Assembly (NCBI RefSeq): GCF_027706845.1
Contig: NZ_JAQGCZ010000008.1
Span: 124,001-188,000 of the forward strand
From: Mycolicibacterium sp. BiH015
GTDB taxonomy: Bacteria; Actinomycetota; Actinomycetes; Mycobacteriales; Mycobacteriaceae
Direction: 5' to 3'
DNA length: 64,000 nt
Numbering within the stretch: position 1 is the stretch's first letter; each line of letters starts with the position of its first letter. The translations under genes were made by a program, and so were the position numbers. Shown one piece after another: positions 17,388 through 25,631 of this stretch. The notes beneath the pieces are model-generated. The model was given only the letters and a program-made list of their open reading frames with translations, made no database searches and was not told the origin of the DNA.

Positions 17388-19058
17388 TTACAGGGTGTCG
17401 GCCAGGGTGCGGCCGGCGGTGCGTCCGGAGAAGACGCACCCGCCCAGGAAGGTGCCCTCCAGGGCGTTGTAGCCGTGCACGCCACCACCGCCGAAGCCGG
17501 CGACCTCACCGGCGGCGTACAGGCCGGGGATGGGCTGGCCGTTGTGGTCGAGCGCACGGGAGGCGAGGTCGGTCTGGATGCCGCCCAACGTCTTTCGGGT
17601 CAACACGTGCAGCTTGACTCCGATCAACGGGCCCGCGGAGGGGTCGAGGATGCGGTGCGGGGCGGCGGTGCGACCGAGCCGGTCGCCGAGGGACTTACGC
17701 GAGTTGCGGATGCCCTGCACTTGGGCGTCCTTGCTGAACGGGTTGGCCATCTGCAGGTCGCGGGCCTCGATCTGGCGGCGGATCTCGGCCGGGTCGAGGA
17801 GCGGCTGGTCGGTGAGGGCGTTCATCCGGCCGACGAGTTCTTCGAGGTTGTGGGCGACGACGAAGTCGACGCCGTGTTCCTTGAACGCCTCGACGGGGCC
17901 GGGTGCGCCCTTGTTCAGTAGCCGCTCCTTGAGGAACTCCTTCTTGTCCTTGTTGGTGATGTCGGGGTTCTGCTCCGAGCCCGACAGCGCGAACTCCTTG
18001 CCGATCATCTTCTGGGTGAGGATGAACCAGGAGTGGTCGTACTGGGCGATGTCGGGGGTGGTGCGCAGGTAGCGCAACGTGCCCAGGGTGTCGTAGCCGG
18101 GCAGGAACGGTTGGGGAAGACGGCGGCCCAGGGCGTCGAACCACATCGACGACGGTCCGGGCAGGATGCGGATGGCGTGGTTGGGCCAGATCGGGTTCCA
18201 GTTGACGATGCCTTCGGTGTAGTGCCACATGCGGTCCCGGTTGACCAGTCGCACACCGGAATCGGCGACGATGTCGAGCATGCGTCCGTCGACGTGGGCG
18301 GGTACGCCGGTGATCATCGTCTTGGGGGGTGTGCCCATCCGTTCGGGCCAGTATTTGCGCACGATGTCGTGGTTGGCGCCGATACCGCCGGTGGTGATGA
18401 CCACCGCCTGGCCGAACAGTTCGAAGTCGTCGATGTGATCGCGGTTGGACGGTGCGCCGCGGACCGCGCTGTCGGGGGTTAGCGTCACCCCGCGCACCCC
18501 GACGACGGCGCCGTCGCTGTAGATCAGTTCGTCGACGCGGTGACGGTGGTGAAAGGTCACCAGTCCACGGTCTGCGGCCTGCAACGCGGAGTTGACGAAG
18601 GGCTCCACCACACCGGTCCCGGTGCCCCAGGCGACGTGAAAGCGGGGGACGGAGTTGCCGTGCCCGGTCGCGGTGAGGTCGCCGCGTTCGGCCCATCCCA
18701 CCGTCGGCAGGAAGGTGACGCCGTGCTCGTGCAGGTAGGCCCGCTTCTCACCGGCGGCGAATTCGACGTAAGCCCGCGCCCATCGGGAGGCCCACAGGTC
18801 TTCGTCGTCGAGTCGGTCGAACGCGGCGCTGCCCTGCCAGTCGTTCCAGGCCAATTCGAAGGAGTCCTTCACACCCATCCTGCGCTGTTCGGGGCTGTCG
18901 ACGAGGAAGATGCCGCCGAACGACCAGAAGGCCTGTCCGCCCAGGTTGGCGGCGTTCTCCTGATCGACCAGGGCGACCTTCTTGCCGCGGCGGGTCAGTT
19001 CGTGGGTCGCGACCAGCCCGGCCAGTCCGGCACCTACCACGACGACGTCGGCGTCCAT
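17388..19058 (-). CDS. FAD-binding dehydrogenase (ketosteroid-dehydrogenase superfamily)
   Basis: 556 residues from ATG 19058, chosen for GGAGGAG directly upstream. The N-terminus has VVVGAGLAGLVATHELTRRG and an acidic end of strand 2 (VDQENAANLGGQAFWSFGG). The C-terminus has PIPGLYAAGEVAGFGGGGVH and a final GRTAG that close the FAD site. It belongs to the flavoprotein family that includes fumarate reductases and 3-ketosteroid delta-1-dehydrogenases, closest in my recollection to the mycobacterial Rv0785-like FAD-binding dehydrogenases. Divergent from a TetR gene with two palindromes between, it is likely inducible; the downstream esterase-like gene probably shares its transcript. Confidence 0.85.
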   Translation of the reverse strand: MDADVVVVGAGLAGLVATHELTRRGKKVALVDQENAANLGGQAFWSFGGIFLVDSPEQRRMGVKDSFELAWNDWQGSAAFDRLDDEDLWASRWARAYVEFAAGEKRAYLHEHGVTFLPTVGWAERGDLTATGHGNSVPRFHVAWGTGTGVVEPFVNSALQAADRGLVTFHHRHRVDELIYSDGAVVGVRGVTLTPDSAVRGAPSNRDHIDDFELFGQAVVITTGGIGANHDIVRKYWPERMGTPPKTMITGVPAHVDGRMLDIVADSGVRLVNRDRMWHYTEGIVNWNPIWPNHAIRILPGPSSMWFDALGRRLPQPFLPGYDTLGTLRYLRTTPDIAQYDHSWFILTQKMIGKEFALSGSEQNPDITNKDKKEFLKERLLNKGAPGPVEAFKEHGVDFVVAHNLEELVGRMNALTDQPLLDPAEIRRQIEARDLQMANPFSKDAQVQGIRNSRKSLGDRLGRTAAPHRILDPSAGPLIGVKLHVLTRKTLGGIQTDLASRALDHNGQPIPGLYAAGEVAGFGGGGVHGYNALEGTFLGGCVFSGRTAGRTLADTL

Positions 19059-19084
19059 GCCATCTCCTCCGTTCAAGACGTTTA

Positions 19085-19120
19085 TGTATCGGATACACTA
19101 ACGCATCGGATATGCGATGC
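19085..19120. promoter_or_regulatory. Two palindromes between FAD dehydrogenase and TetR
   Basis: TGTATCGGATACA at 19085-19097 is symmetric with 6-base arms, and GCATCG at 19103-19108 pairs with CGATGC at 19115-19120. The two share an ATCGGATA core and lie between divergent start codons (19058 and 19129). They suit a TetR-type operator controlling both genes. Confidence 0.65.
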
Positions 19121-19128
19121 AATAGAGT

Positions 19129-19761
19129 GTGGGCGACATGACAGTGGGGACCGAGGCCGCGCCGGCCAAGCACACGCGCGTCACGAAGCGGCGCGCCGAA
19201 ACACGGTCGCGCCTGCTTGACGCCGCTTACCGGGTCTTCGCCGACAAGGGGTTCGGACGCACCCGCATCGAGGACGTGTGTGCCGCCGCGGGATACACCC
19301 GCGGGGCGTTCTACTCGCAGTTCGACAGTCTCGATGCGATGTTTTTCACCCTCTACGAGCAGAAGGCTCGAGTCATCACCGAGCAGGTCGCCGACGCCAT
19401 CACCCACGCCTCAGGTGGCATCAGCTACGAGTCGACGCTTGATCGCGTCGCTGAAACCCTTCTGCTGGAACGTGATTGGCTTCTCATCAAGACCGACTTC
19501 CTCATGCACGCGGCGCGTCACCCGGATGTCGCCAGCCTGCTCATGGAACACCGGCACCAACTTCGTACAGCCATCGAGCAACGCCTGGCCGAAGTCGACT
19601 CGCCACTACCGCCGCCACTGACCACGCCATCAGACGCCGCACGGGCCGCGATCGCGGTCTACGACGGCGTGACCGTCCAACTGCTGCTCGACGATGACCT
19701 TGCTGCTGCCCGTGAATGGCTCCGTCAGCTCCTTGCGGTATTTCTTGGCGCCTCAGGCTGA
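19129..19761 (+). CDS. TetR-family transcriptional regulator
   Basis: 210 residues; the start is GTG 19129 or the ATG three codons later. The DNA-binding domain is classical: RSRLLDAAYRVFADKGFGRT, then RIEDVCAAAGYTRGAFYSQF, with the YxxF end of the recognition helix. The C-terminal effector domain is less conserved. Divergent from the FAD dehydrogenase, with palindromes in the gap, it is the probable repressor of the dehydrogenase/esterase operon. Confidence 0.9.
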   Translation: MGDMTVGTEAAPAKHTRVTKRRAETRSRLLDAAYRVFADKGFGRTRIEDVCAAAGYTRGAFYSQFDSLDAMFFTLYEQKARVITEQVADAITHASGGISYESTLDRVAETLLLERDWLLIKTDFLMHAARHPDVASLLMEHRHQLRTAIEQRLAEVDSPLPPPLTTPSDAARAAIAVYDGVTVQLLLDDDLAAAREWLRQLLAVFLGASG

Positions 19762-19872
19762 CGGCCGCGGTTGGTCGAGGCAGCGGTAGACGCCGGAGCG
19801 GGATGTGTCGAGGGGTGCGCGCGCGGTCTGGGCGCGGGGGGTGCCGGAAGGCAGGAGACCTATCCTTCGAAG

Positions 19873-20052
19873 GTGACGGAAGAGAACGGCGATATCCAGG
19901 GCAGCAGCAGTGCACCTGGGGAACTCGACGACTGGCCGATCAACGGGGCGGACCTTCGCGAATCACTACGAGAATCGGAAGCCGACATCGCCGCCGGCCG
20001 CACGTTCGGCGAAGACGAGATCCGCGCCCGCTACGGCGTTCCCCGGAAATGA
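19873..20052 (+). CDS. Small antitoxin-like protein
   Basis: 59 residues from GTG 19873. The C-terminal part, DLRESLRESEADIAAGRTFG followed by EDEIRARYGVPRK, matches the end of many actinobacterial type II antitoxins of the RelB/Phd kind, where the GRTF-x-EDEIRARYG segment wraps the toxin. No toxin of the RelE/ParE or PIN type follows in the expected place, so it may be an orphan. The ribosome-binding site is weak. Confidence 0.5.
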   Translation: MTEENGDIQGSSSAPGELDDWPINGADLRESLRESEADIAAGRTFGEDEIRARYGVPRK

Positions 20053-20059
20053 GGTCGAA

Positions 20060-20203
20060 GTGATTCACGTAAAAGCCGAGCCCGACCCGGATGACCTCAA
20101 TGTCGGCTACTCCCAGCTGGCGTCGGAGTTCAACAGCGAGACCGCCGATGTTGAACGTCGGGCTGCGCGGGACCGCTATGCGGGTCGGACTGGAGAGGCG
20201 TAG
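20060..20203 (+). CDS. Short hypothetical protein
   Basis: 47 residues from GTG 20060, seven bases after the antitoxin-like gene. It is acidic, then basic at the end (VERRAARDRYAGRTGEA). I recognise no domain; it is too short and of the wrong composition for a RelE-type toxin. It may be a truncated partner of the preceding antitoxin. Confidence 0.3.
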   Translation: MIHVKAEPDPDDLNVGYSQLASEFNSETADVERRAARDRYAGRTGEA

Positions 20204-20226
20204 AGAAGAACCCGCCGGCTGCGTGT

Positions 20227-20523
20227 TCAGATCAGCCGGGGATCGCCGTCTTTGTCGAGGATGATGTGCCGTTCGCCGCGCCGGAGTGCGTCGAGTGCGA
20301 GGTCTATCTCGTGGACGGCGAGATCGTTGATCCGGCTGGGGCCGAGGACGATGATCTGGTCAACGTGATCAGCGCCGCCGCCGGCCGCCAGACCGACGAA
20401 CTCCGCGTTGGGGGCGACGACGAACTGCAGATCCCAGCCGATGACGCCTCCCACCTCGCGCGCGCGTCGGTCGAGAGCTTGCACGTCGTCGTCGGTCAGC
20501 ACGTGATGCCCCTCCCCCACCAT
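20227..20523 (-). CDS. Small protein paired with Phd-like antitoxin
   Basis: 98 residues, starting inside the stop codon of the upstream antitoxin-like gene (ATGA at 20520s), a strong sign of translational coupling. Its sequence has an alternating strand pattern (WDLQFVVAPN, DQIIVLGP) and ends RRGERHIILDKDGDPRLI. It fits none of the toxin families I know (Doc, PIN, RelE, HicA). By position it is a candidate toxin. Confidence 0.5.
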   Translation of the reverse strand: MVGEGHHVLTDDDVQALDRRAREVGGVIGWDLQFVVAPNAEFVGLAAGGGADHVDQIIVLGPSRINDLAVHEIDLALDALRRGERHIILDKDGDPRLI

Positions 20524-20756
20524 CAGGCGTTGTGGGCGGTTGTGCGGCGCAGCGTGTTCAGCTCGTCGAGCAGCTGCTCGTAGCGCTGACGGAACATGAC
20601 AACGGCGGCAGGCTTACCGGCGGTGTCGGCCAGGACGACGTTGCCCCCACTGGTGGCCACCTGATCGATCAGGCGCTGATGCAGCTCACGGACCGGAATC
20701 AGCTCACTGGGAACGGCTTGCGCGCCGCCGAGGGCTTCAACGGTGGTGCGGATCAA
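20523..20756 (-). CDS. Phd/YefM-like antitoxin
   Basis: 77 residues from TTG 20756 with AAAGGTGAAG upstream. LIPVRELHQRLIDQVATSGG, then NVVLADTAGKPAAVVMFRQR, has the arrangement of Phd/YefM N-terminal domains, which form dimers that bind operator DNA (consensus: SEARA..-L..V-x-P..I.-x-GKPVAVL). It precedes and overlaps a 98-residue partner. A long perfect hairpin lies 34 bases upstream and is a probable operator. Confidence 0.55.
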   Translation of the reverse strand: MIRTTVEALGGAQAVPSELIPVRELHQRLIDQVATSGGNVVLADTAGKPAAVVMFRQRYEQLLDELNTLRRTTAHNA

Positions 20757-20789
20757 GGGGACTTCACCTTTCGGAAGTGGGTCGGTCTG

Positions 20790-20826
20790 GTGTCCCCTCG
20801 GCCCGTCTGTCGAGCCGAGGGGACAC
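20790..20826. promoter_or_regulatory. 13-base perfect inverted repeat in a divergent promoter region
   Basis: GTGTCCCCTCGGC at 20790-20802 and GCCGAGGGGACAC at 20814-20826 are exact reverse complements with an 11-base loop. The repeat lies between the leftward antitoxin-like gene (start 20756) and the rightward 117-residue gene (start 20881). There is no T-run on either side, so an operator is more likely than a terminator. Confidence 0.65.
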
Positions 20827-20880
20827 CGCCGAATCCGGTTGCTGCTCAACCGCGTTCGGTGATCGTGGTGTTGGGGTGAC

Positions 20881-21234
20881 GTGCCGCGGTGGAGCCCTTC
20901 ACGAACAGCGGTCTGCGTCCGCTTCGACGACGGGAACCGTGCGCCATGGTCGCCCGCCGACGAGTGGCCGGGCCTACCCGCCAACCCCGATCTGTCGGCC
21001 TACGCGCCGATCGGCTACGACGTCGTCAACACCGGCTTCGACGGGTGGTTTGACTGCTCGCCACTGTCGTGCAACAGCGTCGCGGACGAGTTGGCGGTCA
21101 ACGAACATTGCCTAGTGGATGACGTCGAACGGGCGATGGAGCTGGGTTGCTTGTTTTCCGACGACGCCGCGATGGTGGAGCCTGGGCCGTATCACGTGGT
21201 CGAGGTGCTGCAGCGGATAGCCAAACAGATGTGA
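20881..21234 (+). CDS. Hypothetical acidic protein
   Basis: 117 residues from GTG 20881. Codon usage is host-like throughout. The product is acidic, with WPGLPANPDLSAYAPIGYDV and several Asp/Glu clusters, and two Cys in DCSPLSCNS. No domain recognised. It is divergent from the Phd-like pair and shares the intervening palindrome region, so it could be controlled with it. Confidence 0.55.
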   Translation: MPRWSPSRTAVCVRFDDGNRAPWSPADEWPGLPANPDLSAYAPIGYDVVNTGFDGWFDCSPLSCNSVADELAVNEHCLVDDVERAMELGCLFSDDAAMVEPGPYHVVEVLQRIAKQM

Positions 21235-21417
21235 AGCCTGCCGCGTCGATCGCGGTGCACGCTTCCCGGCGTCGGACGATGTATGGACGGCAACGGGTGC
21301 CGGATCAGCCGGGCACCTGCCGCAACGGCGGCAGCCTTCACGATCCCCGCACACCACTTGCTCTCCAACCGCGTGCGGACCGCATCGCTCACGCCCCTGT
21401 AGGAGGGATGCGTATTT

Positions 21418-21435
21418 TATAGCAGATTCGCTATA
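21418..21435 (+). promoter_or_regulatory. Inverted repeat ahead of Xre/nucleotidyltransferase pair
   Basis: TATAGC at 21418-21423 and GCTATA at 21430-21435 are perfect arms around a 6-base spacer, nine bases before the ATG of the Xre gene. The site overlaps an AT-rich likely -10 region. It is a probable autoregulatory operator. Confidence 0.6.
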
Positions 21436-21443
21436 GTTTAATC

Positions 21444-21758
21444 ATGACCAGCTACGGTGGTGACCTGATCCGGGAGGCCCGGCGCCGCGCCGGATTGACG
21501 CAGCGGGAACTCGCCGATCGCGCGAACACCGTGCAGCCGGTGATCGCGCGGTGGGAGTCGGGTCGCACTGCGGTCGCTTTCGATGACGTGCGACGCTTGG
21601 CTCGCCTGTGCGGCTTCGACGTCGAGGTGATGCTGGTCCCCCACGACGACAGCGACCTCGCCCAAGCCGATCGGCTGGCGCCGCTGACGGGCCAGCAGCG
21701 TCTGGAACGGCACGCCCGAGTTGCGCGGCAACTGTCGGCCGTGCGCCGAGCGCGGTAG
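21444..21758 (+). CDS. Xre-family antitoxin
   Basis: 104 residues. An HTH_3-type domain covers most of the N-terminus: IREARRRAGLTQRELADRAN, then TVQPVIARWESGRTAVAF. A short basic tail follows. The nucleotidyltransferase-like gene starts six bases downstream, an arrangement known for Xre/NTase toxin-antitoxin pairs (MenA/MenT-like or AbiE-like logic). The protein should repress the operon through the palindrome directly upstream. Confidence 0.8.
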   Translation: MTSYGGDLIREARRRAGLTQRELADRANTVQPVIARWESGRTAVAFDDVRRLARLCGFDVEVMLVPHDDSDLAQADRLAPLTGQQRLERHARVARQLSAVRRAR

Positions 21759-21764
21759 TCGCGG

Positions 21765-22256
21765 ATGGAGCTCGACCTCGCCCGCCTCCTGGAGGTTCTG
21801 GAGCGCCACCAGGTGGTGTACGTGCTCATCGGCGGTCTTGCGGCGGTCTATCACGGCTCCCCCTTCCCCACTGAGGATGCCGACATCACTCCAGACACCG
21901 ATCGCCGCAATCTCGATCGCCTGGCGGCGGCGCTTGGTGAGTTGAACGCGCGAGTCCGCACGGAGTCCGAGCCCGGTGGACTGCCTTTCGCCTGCGATGC
22001 GAATTCACTTGCGGCTGTTCGGACGTGGAATCTGACCACTGATGCCGGTGATCTCGACCTGAACTTTGAGCCCGATGGAACGCGCGGCTATCCCGATCTG
22101 CATCGAGACGCCGCGCGGGTGTCGTTGTACGGCGCGAGCGCCGAGATCGCGTCGCTCGCCGATGTCATCCGATCCAAACAGGCCGCCAATCGCCCCAAGG
22201 ATCAACGGGTTCTGCCCACGCTCCGAGAAATCTTGTCCCGGCGACTGGACACGTGA
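21765..22256 (+). CDS. Nucleotidyltransferase-like toxin
   Basis: 163 residues. The N-terminal core YVLIGGLAAVYHGSPFPTED followed by ADI matches the GG(x)A...T-x-D-x-D pattern of the nucleotidyltransferase superfamily used by AbiEii/MenT-like toxins, in which the two acidic residues bind metal. A later strand DLDLNFEPDG provides the third acidic position. The C-terminal helix ADVIRSKQAANRPKDQRVLP is also typical. Members transfer nucleotides to tRNA or other targets; the target of this one is unknown. It is coupled to the Xre gene. Confidence 0.75.
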   Translation: MELDLARLLEVLERHQVVYVLIGGLAAVYHGSPFPTEDADITPDTDRRNLDRLAAALGELNARVRTESEPGGLPFACDANSLAAVRTWNLTTDAGDLDLNFEPDGTRGYPDLHRDAARVSLYGASAEIASLADVIRSKQAANRPKDQRVLPTLREILSRRLDT

Positions 22257-22441
22257 CGCCCACTTTCCGTCGTGCTCCACGACCGCTCCCCGCAGGGGAG
22301 TTACCGAACAATTCTCAGCACCGCATCTAAGGACCAGAGATTCGCTTGAGGAACTTCTGCGCTGGCGCCGACCGGTGCTGTTTGACCAAAGACAGCGGGC
22401 CCGCCGCCGCCGACAGGCTCGGCAAGAACAGACCTGACTCC
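22257..22441. other. Intergenic, no gene seen
   Basis: The stretch between the nucleotidyltransferase gene and the SDR relic has no supported coding frame or strong hairpin. Confidence 0.4.
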
Positions 22442-22531
22442 ACCGGCCGCATTGCCCACCACGATGTCCAGGCGGCCGAGTCGCTCAACGTCAATGGCCA
22501 CCGCGGTGACGACCTCATCCGTGCTCCGCAT
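22442..22531 (-). pseudogene. Short-chain dehydrogenase fragment
   Basis: A 30-codon piece reads DEVVTAVAIDVERLGRLDIV then VGNAAG, the NAG-containing strand and helix of short-chain dehydrogenases. Nothing of the Rossmann glycine motif or the catalytic tetrad is found on either side. It is the second SDR relic in the window; the first is the C-terminal tail at 841-957. Confidence 0.5.
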
Positions 22532-22713
22532 TGGCAGAGGCGTCGCCGATGCCGCACGGGGACGAACGTGATCGAGGCGGAAACTAACCTGACCAACAAA
22601 AACTCACCACCGTGGCCAAACCGCCAGCAACGCAACGCAGGTGCTCGGCGCCATGCTCGGCGGATGGTACAACTCCGGCACATTCCCGAGGCGCTACCAG
22701 AGGAGTCACCACC

Positions 22714-22965
22714 ATGATCCGGATGGTGTTGCCCGCTGCGGCGATTGTGTTCTGTCTGTACGCCATTGCCGGGTGGACCCTGGGCAGAGTGTCGAGCTGT
22801 GCCTTCTGCCGCAGTACCGACATCGCCTACTGTGCGTACGGGAAGTGGCACTGCGCGGAGTGCGGCAACCACTTTCATCCGGTGCAGACCGCCACCCCTG
22901 ACATCCATCGCGCGGCGAGCCTGATTCGGCAGACGCTGGGGACGCCGAAAACCACACGCCACTGA
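22714..22965 (+). CDS. Small membrane protein with zinc ribbon
   Basis: 83 residues from ATG 22714, with AGAGGAG upstream. One membrane helix (residues 5-22) is followed by CAFCRSTDIAYCAYGKWHC and CAECGNHFHP, giving two Cys-x2-Cys knuckles that should hold one zinc. Such short anchored zinc ribbons are often assembly or regulatory subunits; no specific family is recognised. It stands alone, with relics upstream and a methyltransferase 186 bases downstream. Confidence 0.65.
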   Translation: MIRMVLPAAAIVFCLYAIAGWTLGRVSSCAFCRSTDIAYCAYGKWHCAECGNHFHPVQTATPDIHRAASLIRQTLGTPKTTRH

Positions 22966-23151
22966 ACGTCCATCGGGGATGGAGCTGAGGTTGCGGGAAC
23001 TAATTGATCTTGATTTAGTATCTGCTGATGAACGTAGACAGGCGGACTGTCTCGTTGCTGAGATGGGGGAAGCTGGGGCCTTTGAGGTGCGGTGCCTCAG
23101 TGCAGGGATCAGCTGCGGCAGCGACGGGCGCCAGGTGCGGAGGTATCTGAC

Positions 23152-23922
23152 GTGGCATTGCGTGGGGAGCGGTTTCTCGCCTCAGCGGTGGGTGCCGTGG
23201 GCGGGCAGCGATTCCGGGGCCGGATCGAGCGTCAGGCCGCGCGCTACTGGTCGGCGCCCGAGGAAAAGGCATGGGAAGCCAACTCGCATTGGCGCAACGG
23301 CATTGGGGACGATGCCTGGCTCGAGGTCGGTCGTGACCACTGGAAGATGTACGAACAGTTTTCCCGCGCCCTACGCGTGCCTGGCCCAGGCACGGTATTG
23401 GAGTGGGGTACTGGTGGTGGGGCCAACGCGGTGGCCTTCGCGCCCCATGCGCAACGGTTCATCGCGGCCGACATTGCTCAGGACAGCCTGGACGAGTGCC
23501 TCCGACAGGTGCGGTCGACCTGCGCGACTCCCATCGAGGCGCGGCTCATCGACCTGGACTGCCCCGAGAAGACCGTTGTCGGGTTGGAGAACAGTTGTGA
23601 TGTCTTTCTGTGCCTGTACGTCATCGAGGTGACCACGGGCGTGGATGCAGTCCGGGCCATCCTTGATATCGCCAAAAGCGTTCTGGTGCCGGGAGGTATG
23701 GCGCTTGTTCAGATGAAGTACCACACCAGCGAAGGTCGACGTGGCCGGCCGGGTATCGCCTACGCACGAAACTTGGCTTTGACGACAACCTTCACCATCG
23801 AGGAGTTCTGGAAGCTGGCCGCCGACTGCGGTCTGATTCCGCAGTTGATCACGCTGGTGCCCGAGAACCGACTCGACCGCAACTATGCCTACTTCGCGTT
23901 GACCACTCCGATCGGCGAGTAA
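23152..23922 (+). CDS. Class I SAM-dependent methyltransferase
   Basis: 256 residues from GTG 23152, chosen because GCGGAGG lies eight bases upstream. The SAM-binding motif I reads VLEWGTGGGANAVAF (about residue 85), motif II ends in an acidic FIAADIAQ, and later motifs are CDVFLCLYVIEV and VLVPGGMALVQMKY. These place it in the Rossmann-fold methyltransferases. The substrate cannot be told. The 185 bases upstream are unusually AT-rich near 22990-23050 and probably hold the promoter. Confidence 0.85.
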   Translation: MALRGERFLASAVGAVGGQRFRGRIERQAARYWSAPEEKAWEANSHWRNGIGDDAWLEVGRDHWKMYEQFSRALRVPGPGTVLEWGTGGGANAVAFAPHAQRFIAADIAQDSLDECLRQVRSTCATPIEARLIDLDCPEKTVVGLENSCDVFLCLYVIEVTTGVDAVRAILDIAKSVLVPGGMALVQMKYHTSEGRRGRPGIAYARNLALTTTFTIEEFWKLAADCGLIPQLITLVPENRLDRNYAYFALTTPIGE

Positions 23923-24388
23923 TTAGCGGCTCAGCCGAGCCGCCGCCATCCGTACAGCCCGGGCACACGACAGGACACGTCAGGTGATCTTTCCGTGGTT
24001 GAACGGCTCTGTGGTGTTGCAACGGGTATCGCGGCACCAGGAGCTGTGCGACCGTTCGCGATACGCGGCAACTCAGACGTAAACACTTCACGGCTGAAGT
24101 TGACCGCAGCGACGCCCATCCAAGAGTGCGGTCAAGATCACTTGCCGTAGGGGCAACCATACGAGGGCCGAGCTCACGACAGCGTCGACCGCTGTCTTCA
24201 CCGACATCCGCGGCAATGACGTAGCCGCCGCTGGTTTCGGCGTTGTCGCCGACAATCAGTACCCGACTACTCGGGGCGTGTGTTGGCCGGCGTGGTGCGT
24301 GCATCGACATTCGAATCGGCTGGTCGCCGGGATGGACACGCTCAGCACCGCCACCGTGCTCCCCGACCGCCCCAGCGGCCCGCCGACG
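23923..24388. other. Intergenic, possible decayed coding DNA
   Basis: No intact gene. A minus-strand stretch near 24190-24275 reads VLIVGDNAETSGGYVIAADV, which resembles part of a dehydrogenase or flavoprotein, but the frame around it has no further recognisable motif. Probably a relic. Confidence 0.3.
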
Positions 24389-25222
24389 TCACCCGGTCAG
24401 CGAATCAGCCGCCGACAGAATGCGTCCGACGGTGGTGTGATGGACACGGTGGGTGCGCCCGATGGTGCTGGGCGGCATGCCCGCTTCCCGCTGGGCGAGG
24501 ATGCTGGCGACGACCGCAACAGCCTTTGAGGTCACGCCCTCGCGCACAATCGATTCGGCGATCGGCGACCACCTCCGGACGGCAGCCTCGTCCACCTCCG
24601 GCAGCTCTAACGCGGCCTCGGCGGGCTCGCTGAGTGTCTGGGCGTGGTCCTCGCCGACGCCGAAGCGATTCGCCTCCGGCTCCATCACACCTGGCATCGA
24701 ATGCGGCTCCTCGTTGCCGAAAGATGCAGCGTGAGAGGATATGTCACCCGAGATGTGCGCCTCGCGTTCGCTCGCCGCCGGCGCCGCTGCTGGTCCTCGC
24801 CGGCTCAGCGACAACAGACACAGCGTTGCCTGCGCGATGGCGACGTCGATTGCGCACGGCCACAGCCAGGCGATCGAGGTCGGTAGGCCCAGGCTGATGG
24901 CCAGTGACCGCAGCGCTTCGAAGGACAGCACGAAGGCGCACGCCGCCAGTGCCAGCGTCATCCCCAGCGCCGCCCAGTAGATGGCGCCGCCGACGCGGGC
25001 GCGCACCAGCGTCGACACCGAGTGGGTGGCGGCGAGCAGCACCACGGGCGGGACGAGCGCCGCACCGGCGGCCAGCAACGCGGTGGCGGCAGGGGCGTGT
25101 AGCAGCGCGTGCGCGACGTTGCCGGTGACCGACATTGCCGTGGCGATGATCAGCCAGCACCAGAAGAACCGCGCGGCGCCGCGCGGCTCGGACATCATGA
25201 GCGAGGGCTGGGTGTGCGACAT
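24389..25222 (-). CDS. DUF2637-like four-helix membrane protein with C-terminal HTH
   Basis: 277 residues. Four membrane helices lie in the first 140 residues (for example FFWCWLIIATAMSVTGNVAH, LLAAGAALVPPVVLLAAT and GAIYWAALGMTLALAACAFV), the layout of DUF2637 proteins found on actinobacterial plasmids, phages and near spread (spd) genes. A 70-residue acidic linker leads to a C-terminal helix-turn-helix (SILAQREAGMPPSTIGRTHR, then VHHTTVGRIL). It may be a membrane-tethered regulator or a conjugal-spread factor. It is transcribed alone. Confidence 0.7.
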   Translation of the reverse strand: MSHTQPSLMMSEPRGAARFFWCWLIIATAMSVTGNVAHALLHAPAATALLAAGAALVPPVVLLAATHSVSTLVRARVGGAIYWAALGMTLALAACAFVLSFEALRSLAISLGLPTSIAWLWPCAIDVAIAQATLCLLSLSRRGPAAAPAASEREAHISGDISSHAASFGNEEPHSMPGVMEPEANRFGVGEDHAQTLSEPAEAALELPEVDEAAVRRWSPIAESIVREGVTSKAVAVVASILAQREAGMPPSTIGRTHRVHHTTVGRILSAADSLTG

Positions 25223-25631
25223 AGTGCTTTCCGGGTTGGCGCCTCAGGGGGACCATCATCAGCCTAAAGACGGCTGACACCGCGGGTGTGCACCTTTTCC
25301 GCGTGATCGCGGCGCTCCGCCAGCTTGTCCGTGTGTCGGTGGTTACGCGCTACCGTCACCGCGACCGTGGGATCGCCGCGTCTCGGCGCACCGCGCACCA
25401 CGTGCTGGCACCGCGGGGTGCGGTGAGAGTGGCGGCTCAGCTGGGTGTGTGGATGTTGGCGCTGTTCGGTTGAGGAAGCCGCCCGGTCGTCGACGATTGT
25501 GCGAGGCTGAGGCCTGTGCGTGTGAAGTTCTGTGCCGTCCCGCCGTCGTGTGCTGCTTCGCGTCGGTCGGTGTCGTGTGTTGCCGGGTGGCGGTAGGTGA
25601 AGCCGTCGAGACCGCCGTCAGGTCGCCGGCG
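25223..25631. other. Divergent intergenic region
   Basis: 409 bases between the DUF2637-like gene (leftward) and the diguanylate cyclase (rightward). Frames here have non-host composition and no motif. It presumably contains both promoters; I identify no specific operator. Confidence 0.35.

Noticed and set aside
20790..20826. Strong hairpin considered as a rho-independent terminator
   Set aside because: No T-run on either side, and it lies between divergent start codons rather than after a stop codon.
22979..23632. 217-codon frame overlapping the methyltransferase start
   Set aside because: Only its first 40 codons are outside the methyltransferase and they are AT-rich and unlike the host; the rest is a shadow.
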